Shown here piece by piece: positions 51,301 to 61,782 of a DNA stretch of 64,000 bases (within the stretch, counting starts at the first letter, position 1; the number at the start of each line of letters is the position of its first letter). Position numbers and translations under genes: made by a program. The DNA comes from Eleginops maclovinus (Eukaryota > Chordata > Actinopteri > Perciformes > Eleginopidae): assembly GCF_036324505.1 (NCBI RefSeq), contig NC_086362.1:14839953-14903952 (forward strand), given 5' to 3'. The notes below the pieces were generated by a model, which was given only the letters and a program-made list of their open reading frames with translations, searched no databases and was not told the DNA's origin.

Positions 51301-54300
51301 GTGACTGCAGCCCGCCCTGGTCCGGTGGCTGATGACTGAGAAATCTGGAGGGACTCTAAGACACTAAATGCCTCAAGCAATGGGTCTTTCCTTATATAAC
51401 CTACAGTATTATTCCGATCTTGTTCGAGTTTCTTATTCTTGTTATCTGTTCTACAACAAACTTAGTTAAGACTAACTTCCAATTACGCTACTTCATTTAC
51501 TACCAATATTAACGGAGATAATCCAATATAAACATATTGATTTAAAAAAAAAAAAAAATCATTTTAGGTACCCGGCTAGCTTGCTGTCAAACCTCTTCGC
51601 GAGTTCGCCAGTTAAGACATGGGCAAATGCAAATTTTCGGACCTCTGGCTGGAGGAATCGTTGTTTAAAGAATGGCTTAGGCCAGTAGTTGGCAACAGCC
51701 AAGAGGCTTATTGCAACGTCTGCAAGAAGACGATAAGCATTACCTGGATGGGGGTGAAGGCGGTGAAATCGCACATGCTATCAAGTAGCCACCAAGCTAG
51801 GATGCGTGGACGTAACGCTCAGCTACCGCTGTCACTGTTTTACACTGGCACAACGGCTACATCGACGCCCTCAACCTCAACTGCTCCTTCAACCTCCACT
51901 GCTCCCTCAACCTCGCTTGCTCTCCCCCTGCAATACCCTGCCAGTAGTCCTACCACCAGCAACAGGTGCACGACAGACGGTCAGAAGCAGACGCTAGGCA
52001 CTACCACCTCTACCTTGCAGGCTGAGGTACTGTGGTGTTTAGATGTAGCAATGAAACACCACTCGTTCAACTCGAACGAAGGCATAGGAGAGCTGTTCAG
52101 AAATATGTTCCCGGACTCCGAAATCGCCAAATCCTTCGCTTTGGGCAAGGATAAAACCGGGTACATAATAAAATTTGGCATCGCACCCTATTTTAAGAGG
52201 CAACTGGTTGAGGCCATAAATAATGCCGGACCGTACGTCCTTATGTTCGATGAGAGCCTCAATCAATCGTCAAAGAAAAAACAAATGGACATACACATTC
52301 GTTTTTTGGAGGATGGTTGTGTACGCTCGAGGTATTTTGGCTCACAATTCCTGGGACATGGGAGAGCTGACGATCTGTTGCAGCACATCAAAGTAAGTTT
52401 ATTTTCCTATTATACTTATTGGTTACATAGGGGAGATTGTTTGCACATTTTCATGGATTTTTGATAATTGTATTTATTTAGCTTACTGTTGAATTTCTGT
52501 AATATAATATTGTAAAATGTATGCAATTAAAAAGATGTATCAGCCAACAAAGCTTAGGGTGACCAGACGTCACAAGACTGTAGGTCAAAGTGTTAGCCGT
52601 TATGCTTAAATTCGTTCGTTCGTTCGTAAATTCAATCTGACGCTCTGAAAAATAGAATCGCGCTCTGAGTTTGAAAAAGACGAGCGTTCTTCTGGCCGTG
52701 AATTTCCGAACTGTTAAAACGTTTCAGAGTGTGCTCGGAGTGGCAATTTACGAACGCACCCTTAATCTGAAGGTTGAGCATGGCTCTGATAAAGCCAAAC
52801 CTATATTATAGGGATTTAGTTTATTATAGTGAGCCACATTTGGAGAACCAATGATCTAACTTTGACAAAGCAGTCCTTGACATAGGCCTAATATCTATCA
52901 CTGTGAAATGTATCCCAAGACCTGACTCATGTTTTACTTTAGGATAATAAAGCTAAATGTTTGATTTGAAGCATATACAGTATTACCTTCTGATGTGTAT
53001 TGAATGTGGTTTACTTAAGCAATACATTAACTTCTGTGTGACAATTCACAGGAATGTGTTGCAAAACTCAATATGAGGCAGCTTCTCTCAGTAGGAATGG
53101 ATGGCCCAAATGTAAATTTCAAACTCCTGGATCTCCTTCAAAAGGAACATGCTGAGCTGCATGGAGGTGCTCAAGTCCTGATGGTTGGGAGCTGTGGACT
53201 CCATACCCTCCACAATGCCATGAAGGCAGGCTTTACAGGCTGGCAAATTGACAAACTCCTGCGCGCTCTCCATTACCTCTTCCACAACGTTCCTGCCCGG
53301 AGAGAGGACTACACCAACATCACCGGGTCGTCCTGCTTTCCCCTCTCTTTCTGCGGCCACAGATGGGTGGAAAATGTGCCGGTTGCAGAGAGAGTCCTGG
53401 AAGTTTGGACCATGATTCAGAAGTTTGTCAATGCTGTTGAGGATAAGAAGGTCACAAAACCAAACACGGCCTCTTATGATGCCATCCTGGCAGCACAAGG
53501 GGATCCACTCTTAATCCCAAAGCTTCAATTCTTCCTCGCCATTGCGAGAAGTTTTAACCCATTTCTCAAGAAGTACCAAACAGACGAGCCAGTGTTGCCT
53601 TTTTTGGCAGAAGATTTAACTGAGCTCCTGTTGGTAAGTATCACTGTAAAGATTTTGATTCATTAATTTGAATGTAAACCTATATTAATGTATATGAATG
53701 TCTGGGTAACTATCTTCTTGTTGTTGTTGTCATCATCAGAGTTTACTGCGGCGGTTCATCAAAAGGGAACTCCTACAGGACCAAACCCCCCTGCAGCTGA
53801 TTAAATTGGACATCTCTGAGGAGAAGAACTGGGTCTCCCTCAAAAGGGTAGATATAGGCTTGGGGGCTGAATCTGCCATCAAGGTAATTTTATTGTTGTT
53901 TATTTGTTTTGCGGGGTGAATTTGTGAATTATGATGCTTGCACAAATCAACTAGCAAATACAATTTGTTCAGTATTAATATTATCATCACAATAAGTTAT
54001 GTAAACATTTCCTTTCAAAGAAAGCATTGACATGAATGTTCCTTAATGTTCCTTAATAGGCACTCCTGGGCAAACCAGGATCAAAGATAGGTGAACTCTC
54101 TGTACTCCACCTCAGAAAAGAGTGTTTGCAGGGTCTGATTAAGATCGTAAAGAAACTGCAGGAGAAATCGCCATTGAAATTCCCCATAGTTAGGCAGATC
54201 ACCTGTTTGGATCCCACAAGGATGGCCAGGGATCCAGAGTGGTGCATCCTACAGATGAAGTCATTAGTGCAGGCTTTCATCCAGGGGCAGCAGCTGGCAG

Positions 54301-55917
54301 GTGGCATTGCAGCTGGTAAGAACATATTTTATAGGGACAGTAGAAGTGGATAAGTTATTCAAATTGATTAAGGTCTTGTGCGTGGAATCTCTTTTGTGGT
54401 TTTCTGCTTTTTTACTGTGACAGGTGTGAAAGTGTCTTGCTTTTACAAAATTAAACTTTATGCTCTCATAGCTCTCTATATCAGGGGTTCTCAACCTTTT
54501 GCAAGTTGAGCCCCCCTTTCAAAGGTTAGAATATTGTCCCCCCCCACCAACCTTGATGTCAATGCATGATTTCAAGCACTCAAATTATTCTACTTTTCTT
54601 TTCTTTTTTGATAGCCACATCCAGTGTTCTTGTGAGTTATGTGATTTTACTCTATCTGTTTGATGTAGAAGGTGTTTTGGCACCTTGCAAGCAGATTCAG
54701 CTAAACAAGTCACCGACGCGCAATTGTATCAATTTGTAATTTAGACAAGACCTCCGTGCCCCCAGGTTGAGAACCACTGCTACAGATACTATTATGTGTA
54801 TCTACGATGTACTGTATGTACTTTTGTCGAATGGATGGTGAAGCAGTTGACTGGAATGTGTTAATGAAATTAATATATCTTAATTTTCGTATCAATGTTG
54901 CAGGTGATGTCATCATTCAACAATTCACATCCTTTCTCTCGGTCGTGGGCAGAGAAGAAGAATTTGTTTCCTTCCAACCCCTGAGGCAGCGTCTGGATGT
55001 CTTTCTCCACTCCAAACTCTGCACGTCCCACCCTGACCTGCTAAAGTTCTGCCAAAGTGCTCTCCTCCTGTCCCATGGACAAGCCACAGTGGAGAGAGGC
55101 TTCTCAGTAAATAAGGAGGTAGAAACGTGCAACCTCCGTGATGAATCTCTCGAAGCCCTCAGATTAATCTGCGATAAGGTAATTGTCTGTGGCGGCGTTC
55201 TGAAAGTTCCTCTGACCAAGGAGCTCCTGGCCTCTGCTGCTTCATCGAGGTCACAATACAGGCTATACCTTGATAGTGAGCGGAAAAAAAAGGAGAATGC
55301 CACACAGGAGCTGAAGAGGAAAGCAGCAGAGAAAGAGCTGGAGGACCTCCGGGACCGGCGGCAGGTACTCCACAGTGTGTGCCATTCACTCCAAAATGAC
55401 GCCGACAAATATGCAGAGATGGCCGAGGGAAAGGCAGGAACAAAGATGGCTGAGCTCATCACAAAATCAAACACTTTTCGGAGAAGACACAGGGAAAAAA
55501 AGCAGAACTTCTCCAAGTGGATAAAATGATTGAAGAAAAGGCCACACAGTTGAGGCACTTGTGACCCTGCTGGCTAACTGTTGTTTAAGTTCTCTCTCTC
55601 TCTCTCTCGGACAGTTTTTGCGTCCAGTTGAAGTTAAAGTTATTTCTTTGTTAATAAGATATTGTAATTACAGTGAAAGTTGCACTTTATTATTATCTAG
55701 TTTATTCTTTTTTTTCAAGGCCCTAATTTAACCACTTGAAATTAGTTTTTGTTATGCAATTGTTACTTTTTGACATTTTGAGTAAAAACTATGGACCAAG
55801 GCCTGTTGTGTCATCTTGATTAATCCAACTCCTATGGTAGAGTTCCTTCTTACTTAAATGTAGCTCACTAGCTTGCTCAAACAAACAGACACTCACATAC
55901 ACCTACAGAGTCTCTCG

Positions 55918-55950
<33 letters not shown>

Positions 55951-58900
55951 TGTGTTGGCCAGTTTTTGTGTCCAGTGGTGGAAGTTATAATTACCCTGTT
56001 AAATTGTGATGAAATATGTTATTAATTCGTTTTGGAAAGATATTTCATTACTTTACGCGTCACTTTACTTCACACTTTACGCTGCTACAGTTGCAGCTTG
56101 AAGTCGTGCTGGTAGTAAAAAATAAATTGAAGGTAGTAAAAGAGGTAGTAAAAGGTAGTAAATTCAACTTAAGAATCTCTGTATATACCCTGAATCTGCA
56201 ATAAAAGAGAAAAATATTCATATATTGACATTTCTAAAATAAAATTTGAAAAAAATGTTATATCAAACCGCTCCAGCTGCTCTGATTCTTCGGCCCATCT
56301 CACGCTCCATTGTTCCCTCACTCGAGAACAAGACCCCGAGATACTTGATCTCCTTCACTTGGTGTAAGGCTTCATTCCCTACCTGGAGTGGACAGTCCAT
56401 CGGTTTCCTGCTGAGAACCATGGCCTCAGATTTTGAGGTGCTGATCCTCATCCCAGCCGCTTCACACTCGGCCGCGAACCGATCCAGTGAGTGCTGCAGG
56501 TCACAGACCGACAAAGCCATTAGGACCACATCATCTACAAAAAGCAGTGGTGCAATCCTTATCCCACCGAGCTGCAGACTCCCTCCCCCACGAATACGCC
56601 TCGAAATCCTGTCCATGAATATTAAAAACAGGATTGGTGACAAAGCGCAGCCCTGGCGGAGGCCAACCCTCACCGGAAATTAGTCCGACATGCTACCGAG
56701 GACTCGGACACAGCTCTCGCTTTGGGAGTACAGAGATTGGATGGCCCTGAGTAGAGACCCCCTCACCCCATACTCCCGCAGCACCTCCCACAGTATCTCC
56801 CTGGGAACCCGGTCATACGCATTCTCCAAATCCACTAAGCACATGTAGACCGGATGAGCGCCCCCTCCAGGATCCTTGCGAGAGTAAACAGCTGGTCCGT
56901 CGTTCCACGACCAGGACAAAATCCGCATTGTTCCTCTTCAATCTGAGGTTCGACAATCGGCCGGACCCTCCTTTCCAGCACCTTAAAGTAAACTTTCCCG
57001 GGGAGGCTGAGTAGTGTGATGCCTCTGTAATTGGCACACACCCTATGATCCCCCTTTTTAAAAAGGGGAACCACCACCCCGGTCTGCCACTCCTTCGGTA
57101 CTGCTTCCGGCTTCCACGCAATGTTGATGAGAGGTGTCAACCATGACAGTCCCTCAACACCCAGACCCTTCAGCCTTTCTGGGCGGACCTCATCCACCCC
57201 CGGGGCTTTGCCACTGTGGAGTTGTTTGACTACCTCAGTGACTTCCCCCCCGTGAGATTGGAGTTGATCCCCCTTCATACTCCAGCTCCGCCTCTAACAT
57301 AGAGGGCGGAGTTGTCGGGTTCAGGAGTTCCTCAAAGTGTTCCTTCCACCACCCTAACACCCTATCAGTTGAGATCAACAATGTCCCATCCTTACTGTAC
57401 ACAGTTTGGATGGTTCCCTGCTTCCCCCACCTGAGGTGTCGGACGGTTTTCCAGCACAACTTTGGTGCCGACCAAAAGTCCTTCTGGTCCTTCCACCCGC
57501 TGCTTTCCCTCGGCCACGGCTGAGGCTGCTGCCCTTCGTGCCTGTTGATACCTTGCAACTGCGTCAGGAGTACCCAGGGATAACATATCCCGAAAGGCCT
57601 CCTTCTTCAGTAGGATGGCTTCCCTGACCACCGGTGTCCACCAGGAGGTTCGAGGGTTACCGCCCATTGAGGCACCTAAGACCTTGAGACCGCAGCTCCC
57701 CGCTGCAGCTTCAGCAATAGAGGCTTTGAACACCGCCCACTCTGGTTCAATGTCCCCAGCCTCCACAGGGATGCCTGAAAAGCTCCGCCGGAGGTGTGAG
57801 TTGAAGGCCTCCTGGACTTGGGATTCCTCCAGACGTTCCCAGTTCACACGCACTACACGTTGGTGCTTACCAGGTCTGTCCAAAGGCTTTCCCTGCCGCT
57901 CGACCCAACTCACCACCAGATGGTGATCAGTTGAGAACTCCGCCCCTCTCTTCACCCGAGGGTCCAAAACATGCGGCCTCAGGTCCAATGATACGATAAC
58001 AAAATTGATCATGGACCTTCTGCCTAGGGTGCTCTGGTACCGAGTACACTTATGAGCATCCTTATGTTCGAACATTGTGTTTGTTATGGCCAATCCATGA
58101 CTAGCACAGAAGTCCAGTAACAAACCACCACTCCGGTTCAGATCGGAGGGGCCGTTCCTCCCAATCACGCCCCTCCAAGTGTCTCCATCATTGCCCACAT
58201 GTGCGTTGAAGTCTCCCAGCAAGACTAAGGAGTCCCCTTCGGGAGCCAACATACAGGACTCTTTTCAGGGTCTCCAAGAAGGCCGAATACTCTGAACTGC
58301 TGTTTGGTGCATAAGCACACACAACAGTCAGTGTTTTCCCCCCCATAACCCGCAGGCGTAGGGAGGCGACCCTCTCATCCACTGGGGTAAACTCCAACAA
58401 AGCAGCACTCAACCGGGGGCTTGTGAGTATCCCCACACCCGCTCGGTGCCTCACACCTTTGGCAACTCCGGAGAAGAATAGAGTCCAACCCCTATCAAGA
58501 AGTAAGGTTCCAGAGCCGACGCTATGCGTAGAGGTGAGCCCCACCAGATCCAACTGGTAACGCTCCACCTCCCGCACAAGCTCCGGCTTCTTTCCCCAAG
58601 AGAGGTGACGTTCCACGTCCCCAAAGCCAGCTTCTGCCGCCCAGGTCTGGTCCGTCGAGACCCTCTGTTTTAACTGCCACCCTTCTGGCAGCGCACCCGA
58701 CCCCATCGCTGTTTCCCGTAGCTGGTGGGTCCACGGGACGGACAAGCAGAGGTGTTGCCCACATTCCTTTTTCGGGCAGTGCCCGGCCGGGCTCCGTGGC
58801 AAGCCCGGCCACCAGAAGCTTGCCGACAAGTCCTCCTTCTGGGCCTTGCTCCAGAAGGGGACAACGGGCTTCCTCCGGGCCGGGTATCCTCGCTTTCATG

Positions 58901-61782
58901 TGTGTTTGTCATGAGGTCTTTTAAACCAATCTTAGTCTGGTCCCTTACCTGAGACAAATTTGCCATGGGAGACCCTACCAGGAACACAAGTTTCCAGACA
59001 ACACAGCCCCCAGGTTCATCAGGGCACACAAACCTCTCCACCAGGATAAGGTGCTGGTTCTCGGAAAGGGATTTGGCCATTCCCATCAAGCATAATAAGA
59101 TCGTACTCAAGTTGAACGCTGAGTTCAGGGGCATATCAAGGGTAAGTGATCTCTGCAGGTGATCCTTGTGTTTCTTTGTAATCCAAATGTGTATTGAGTT
59201 TTACTGGTGGTACACTGCATCACCAAACCAAATTCCCCTACGTTCCTGGCTTAGACATTACAAGACACGTCATGGAAAAAAGATATCCATGAATTATTAA
59301 TAATAAAATAGAAATTGAGTTCATCAGCAATGGAAAATAAGAAGTGTGTGCAGTAATGATTGTGATGATGTGTGTCCATAAAACGTTCCCAGGGGTTGTA
59401 CTCAGCATTCTCATTGCCTTTCAAGCTAAGCAGAATCTCGTAGGGTGCAACCATGGCATTGACCCATTCACTCAAATCTGGAGACATGTCTATTTTCTGG
59501 TATCTCAGGATAATTCTGGACGCTGGTATCAAACCTACCATGATAACAGAAAACACCCTTTTTGTAATATGCACTGTAAAAACTGAAATGTCGACTTTTA
59601 TGAAATGTATCATGTCAACAGATTAAGGTTAATTAAAAGCTATAATATTAAGTTGATGTAATATTTAAACTTAATATTATTGCTTTCAACTAAAGTTATA
59701 CATTTATGTGAAATCTGTTGACATGATACATTTAATTAAAGTCGACATTTCAATCTTTTCAGTGTATTTGAGATCTGTCCCCTAATAGACACAACACAGG
59801 AGTACTGAGCCAGACCAGCGACTCAGGACTGATACTACTTTAACCTAGAAAGGTGTCACCAATGCACATTCCTATATTGAGTGTAGGAAACTTGCTCAAT
59901 GCTGTATTCCTCGGAAATTCATAGACGGCTGATGCTCTCATCTGCAGTTCGCAGTTTTGGTTTACCTTTTCGTCAACTTGAATCTTTAAAAAAACTAGTT
60001 CACAGGAACACGGAATAGTAGTAATGAGTTAACAAAAATGAAAGATCAACCTTTTCCTCCTTGACATTTAGAGGTATAAATAAAAAGAAGCCACAACTGT
60101 TAATATATTAAAAAAATAATGGTTACAAGTATGAGTCTAGTCAAGCAGACTCAACTACTCAGTGGATACATTTGAACATTTAACAAAATATTAGATGAAA
60201 TATCACAGAGTGAACTGGTACTTTGATCATGTACTGCAGGTAACACAGCACCTACATGCAGAAGCATAATTCAGCTCTCAGTAATATAGGACCCTCACAC
60301 ATTGTCCTTGCCCCCTCTGCTGACTTTGATCCATTAACCGCCCCCCCCCCCCCCCCCCCCCATCAGTGAAGGAGGATAAAGTCTTACTGCAAAGTGACCT
60401 TTTCTGTTCTGCAATATATGACTCATCGTAAATGGAAAAAGTTGGGTCGGCATTTTTGAATGACCTTTCTGCTCATGGTTGGTATGACAATAAATAATTG
60501 GCCATAATTCTTTTTACACGCCAAAATAATGGAATGTATATCTGCGCAGCACCATCAATATGTTGATATGAACAATAACTGTAGTGACTGTGGAATGGGA
60601 AAGAGGCAGGTAATATTGTCTGTTTCCCTCTCTTCTATGAATGTTCCAAGCATCTTTTTAGTTCATTTTTTTAGTTTTATGTATAATAAATAACCTAATT
60701 AGAAAACCTGTGTGGAATTTTGGTATAAAATATACACCGCACCTTCCTGTCATCATGATGCTTCCTAAGATAGAAAATACAGTCTCATATGAGCTGAAAC
60801 ACAACAGTGTGCTCCACACCATAATGATAACACAAAGACAAAGATTTTCCATGTTATTTCCTTGACATTTGAAACATACTCATGCAGACTTTGTATTTAC
60901 CCAGGGGATGAATTGGGTGGTGCTGTGACAAAAAGCAATGGGATTTTTCCATTGAGATTTTGGAATATAGCAGAAATGAAGCTCTGTGGCAAACACACAT
61001 TTATGATACTTACAGGACGGGACCGGTCAATCTCCACTTATTAACATTCTTAGCATGAGTGAACGTATTTAAAGCTTGATTTTAGGCATCTGACCAAAAG
61101 CATCTTCAAAAATGTGTTGGCTATGACACAAGGGAACCAGAAGTGAATGGTTCAGGACTCATTCCTGCACCACTCTATACCCACCTAACTCTTCATTTGT
61201 CACCCTGTTTGGAACTTTGGCTTTAAATTCCTTTGATCGAGGATAAAAACACTGAAACGTTGACTTTAATAAAATGTATTATGTCAACAAATGTCAAATA
61301 ACTGTATTAGGTTAATTGAAAGCAATAATATTAAGTTGAACCTAATATTTTTGTATTTTAACTTAATATTATTACTTTCGACTGACCTAATACAGTTATG
61401 TGTAATCTGTTGACATAATACATTTAATTAAAGTCAACATTGAGTTTTTCTAACAATTAATAGGCATAACAATCACTTTGAACTTAATTAACTGCCCTCT
61501 TGTGATCATGTGATGGCAACAGTCCCGCAGTAACAAATTACTGATTTTGTTCTCACTTAAAAAGAAAATGCAAACAAGTCTATTTTCTTAAACATACATC
61601 TCTAACTGTACAGTTTTCCTCTTTCATTGGAGTCTTTGTTGATCTTTTCTTTGTGTTCTTTTTTTGACCCTCTCTGTGAACAGGAATGTCCAGGGGCTGA
61701 TAAAGTTGATGGGGCGGCTGCTGCAGATGCAGGCAGATCAGAGAGACGGAGAAACACTCTTCAGCTGTCCGTACTCCATCAG
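48295..61782 (+). CDS. focad: focad (focadhesin), first four coding exons, 3' partial
   Basis: Focadhesin is a very large (about 1,800-residue) HEAT/armadillo-like repeat protein linked to focal adhesions and to stability of the SKI mRNA-decay complex. The exons are 48295-48351, 49743-49817, 50598-50752 and 61684-61782, all with GT-AG introns and consistent phases (0, 0, 2, 2). Exons 1 and 2 have the same codon numbers (19 and 25) as human. The joined peptide begins [19 protein letters not shown], continues with the alpha-helical [10 protein letters not shown] and [16 protein letters not shown] segments, and ends SCPYSIR; each aligns with the human N-terminus (IRKRFEFPNSLIQSQ, LIAAVLKENG, YVLNGILNLIPST, HGLIKAIMHLLQMQ). 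The remaining exons lie beyond the right edge. Human MLLT3 and FOCAD are also neighbours transcribed divergently, which supports both calls. Confidence 0.9.
48975..49112. repeat. palindromic hairpin element in focad intron 1
   Basis: Left arm CAGTTTTACCCAGAAAATGC then CAATATTTGTACTCTGATAG; right arm AGAGAGTACTAATATTGGCA then TTTTCTGGTTGAAACTGCC. The two halves pair over roughly 60 bp each around the centre CGATCCCAAATG. It differs in sequence from the four-copy hairpin family. It is probably a small foldback element. Confidence 0.7.
49743..49817 (+). CDS. focad: focad coding exon 2
   Basis: Twenty-five codons, [20 protein letters not shown] and QSSPQ, between a ttatctccag acceptor and a gtgagt donor. 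It aligns without gaps with human AVGHLIAAVLKENG...QSTNQ. Confidence 0.9.
50598..50752 (+). CDS. focad: focad coding exon 3
   Basis: 155 bases after a tgtattag acceptor: [20 protein letters not shown] then [20 protein letters not shown] and [11 protein letters not shown]. Human has PALNLLWEKCCSD...VRTACCEGLVALV. It ends in phase 2 at a gtacca donor. A hAT element begins only 57 bases downstream. Confidence 0.93.
51174..51571 (+). mobile_element. short polyadenylated retrocopy with 15-bp target-site duplication
   Basis: A 368-bp insert (51189-51556) ends in a run of As and is bracketed by perfect copies of AATCATTTTAGGTAC (51174-51188 and 51557-51571). This is the signature of LINE-mediated insertion of a polyadenylated RNA. 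The first part is open on the plus strand and ends ...[14 protein letters not shown] then TGA at 51337-51339, followed by AT-rich sequence like a 3' untranslated region. I do not recognise the source transcript. It sits in the leader of the hAT transposase gene. Confidence 0.72.
51619..55529 (+). CDS. hAT-like transposase, five exons, uninterrupted 793 codons
   Basis: The exons are 51619-52392, 53052-53633, 53740-53883, 54060-54315 and 54904-55529. Every intron is GT-AG and the phases fit (0, 0, 0, 1), giving 793 residues with no stop or frameshift. Residues 32-58 form a BED-like zinc finger, C-x2-C-x16-H-x5-H. A Thr/Ser/Pro-rich linker (about 78-115) follows. The hAT RNase H-like core has candidate acidic residues D211 (in YVLMFDES), D275 (in VGMDGPN) and E649 (in ATVERGFS). 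It also has the [10 protein letters not shown] segment, a Cys/His motif typical of hAT cores, and GHRWVEN. The C-terminus (about 710-793) is highly charged and lysine-rich. The fold assignment is from motif order; the triad is inferred. It could be an active transposase, a recently dead but unmutated copy, or a domesticated host gene. Confidence 0.8.
52613..52760. mobile_element. small inverted-repeat element in hAT intron 1
   Basis: Arms CGTTCGTAAATT...CTCTGAAA (from 52621) and TTTCAGAG...AATTTACGAACG (to about 52756) are imperfect inverted repeats about 30 bases long around a short centre. This has the form of a miniature DNA transposon. Exact ends are uncertain because CGTTCG is tandemly repeated at the left edge. 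Confidence 0.6.
54482..54779. mobile_element. non-autonomous hAT element in hAT intron 4
   Basis: It starts CAGGGGTTCTCAACCT and ends AGGTTGAGAACCACTG, typical hAT inverted termini. The flanking octamers CTCTATAT and CTACAGAT agree at 5 of 8 positions, suggesting an old, eroded 8-bp duplication. There is no coding capacity. It lies wholly within the last intron of the larger transposase gene. Confidence 0.72.
55918..55955. repeat. (CT)n-(GT)n compound microsatellite
   Basis: TCTC run followed by TGTG run inside the 3' part of the hAT element, after the transposase stop codon. A second CT run occurs at about 55590-55608. Confidence 0.88.
56264..59134 (-). pseudogene. Rex3-type (RTE clade) LINE, decayed and lacking its 3' part
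   Basis: Read on the minus strand, it has an apurinic endonuclease domain ([22 protein letters not shown]; about 58800-57900) followed by reverse transcriptase. RT motifs visible are [62 protein letters not shown] and the catalytic box FVDD. The wording is that of fish Rex3. The frame shifts several times (near 58520, 58220, 57500, 57250 and 56900), and an in-frame stop lies just upstream of VGLRQGC. Sequence after [11 protein letters not shown]...RRIRAAGAV is missing, so the C-terminal and 3' parts are gone. It is a dead copy in focad intron 3, 67 bp beyond the hAT element's flanking duplication. Confidence 0.88.
59572..59764. mobile_element. hairpin MITE, copy 3
   Basis: It starts CACTGTAAAAACTGAAATGT and ends CATTTCAATCTTTTCAGTG, so the terminal CACTG/CAGTG and the arms (TGTCGACTTTTATGAAATG against CATTTAATTAAAGTCGACA) are inverted. 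The loop has AACTTAATATTATTGCTTTC, as in the other copies. It lies in focad intron 3. Confidence 0.8.
60341..60361. repeat. poly(C) run of 21
   Basis: Uninterrupted homopolymer in focad intron 3. The exact length is likely to be unreliable in any assembly. Confidence 0.85.
61250..61450. mobile_element. hairpin MITE, copy 4
   Basis: It starts CACTGAAACGTTGACTTTAA. The right arm, ATAATACATTTAATTAAAGT then CAACATTGAGTTTTTC, is its inverted copy. The loop has GTTAATTGAAAGCAATAATATT. It lies about 230 bp upstream of focad exon 4. Confidence 0.8.
61684..61782 (+). CDS. focad: focad coding exon 4
   Basis: 99 bases after a gtgaacag acceptor, completing an arginine codon split with exon 3. It encodes [20 protein letters not shown] and [13 protein letters not shown]. 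Human has NTHGLIKAIMHLLQMQ...YTIR. The donor is gtcagt and the exon ends in phase 2. Confidence 0.9.

Larger units (their letters stand above)
50810..56192 (+). mobile_element. hAT-superfamily DNA transposon with intact transposase gene
   Basis: The element is about 5.4 kb. It starts CAGGGT and ends ACCCTG (6-bp inverted termini), with the pentamer AATCT immediately outside both ends (50805-50809 and 56193-56197), read as a 5-bp target-site duplication. Classical hATs make 8-bp duplications, but hAT subgroups with 5-bp duplications are recognised in repeat classifications. Both subterminal regions hold several direct copies of GGTAGTAAA. It contains one five-exon transposase gene and at least three nested insertions. 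It lies in focad intron 3 in the gene's own orientation. The boundaries are inferred from this single copy. Confidence 0.75.
50753..61683 (+). other. focad intron 3 (10.9 kb), expanded by transposons
   Basis: Roughly half is the hAT element and a quarter the Rex3 relic; hairpin MITEs 3 and 4 lie near its end. About 59140-59570 and 59770-61240 hold nothing recognisable apart from a poly(C) run. Confidence 0.85.
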
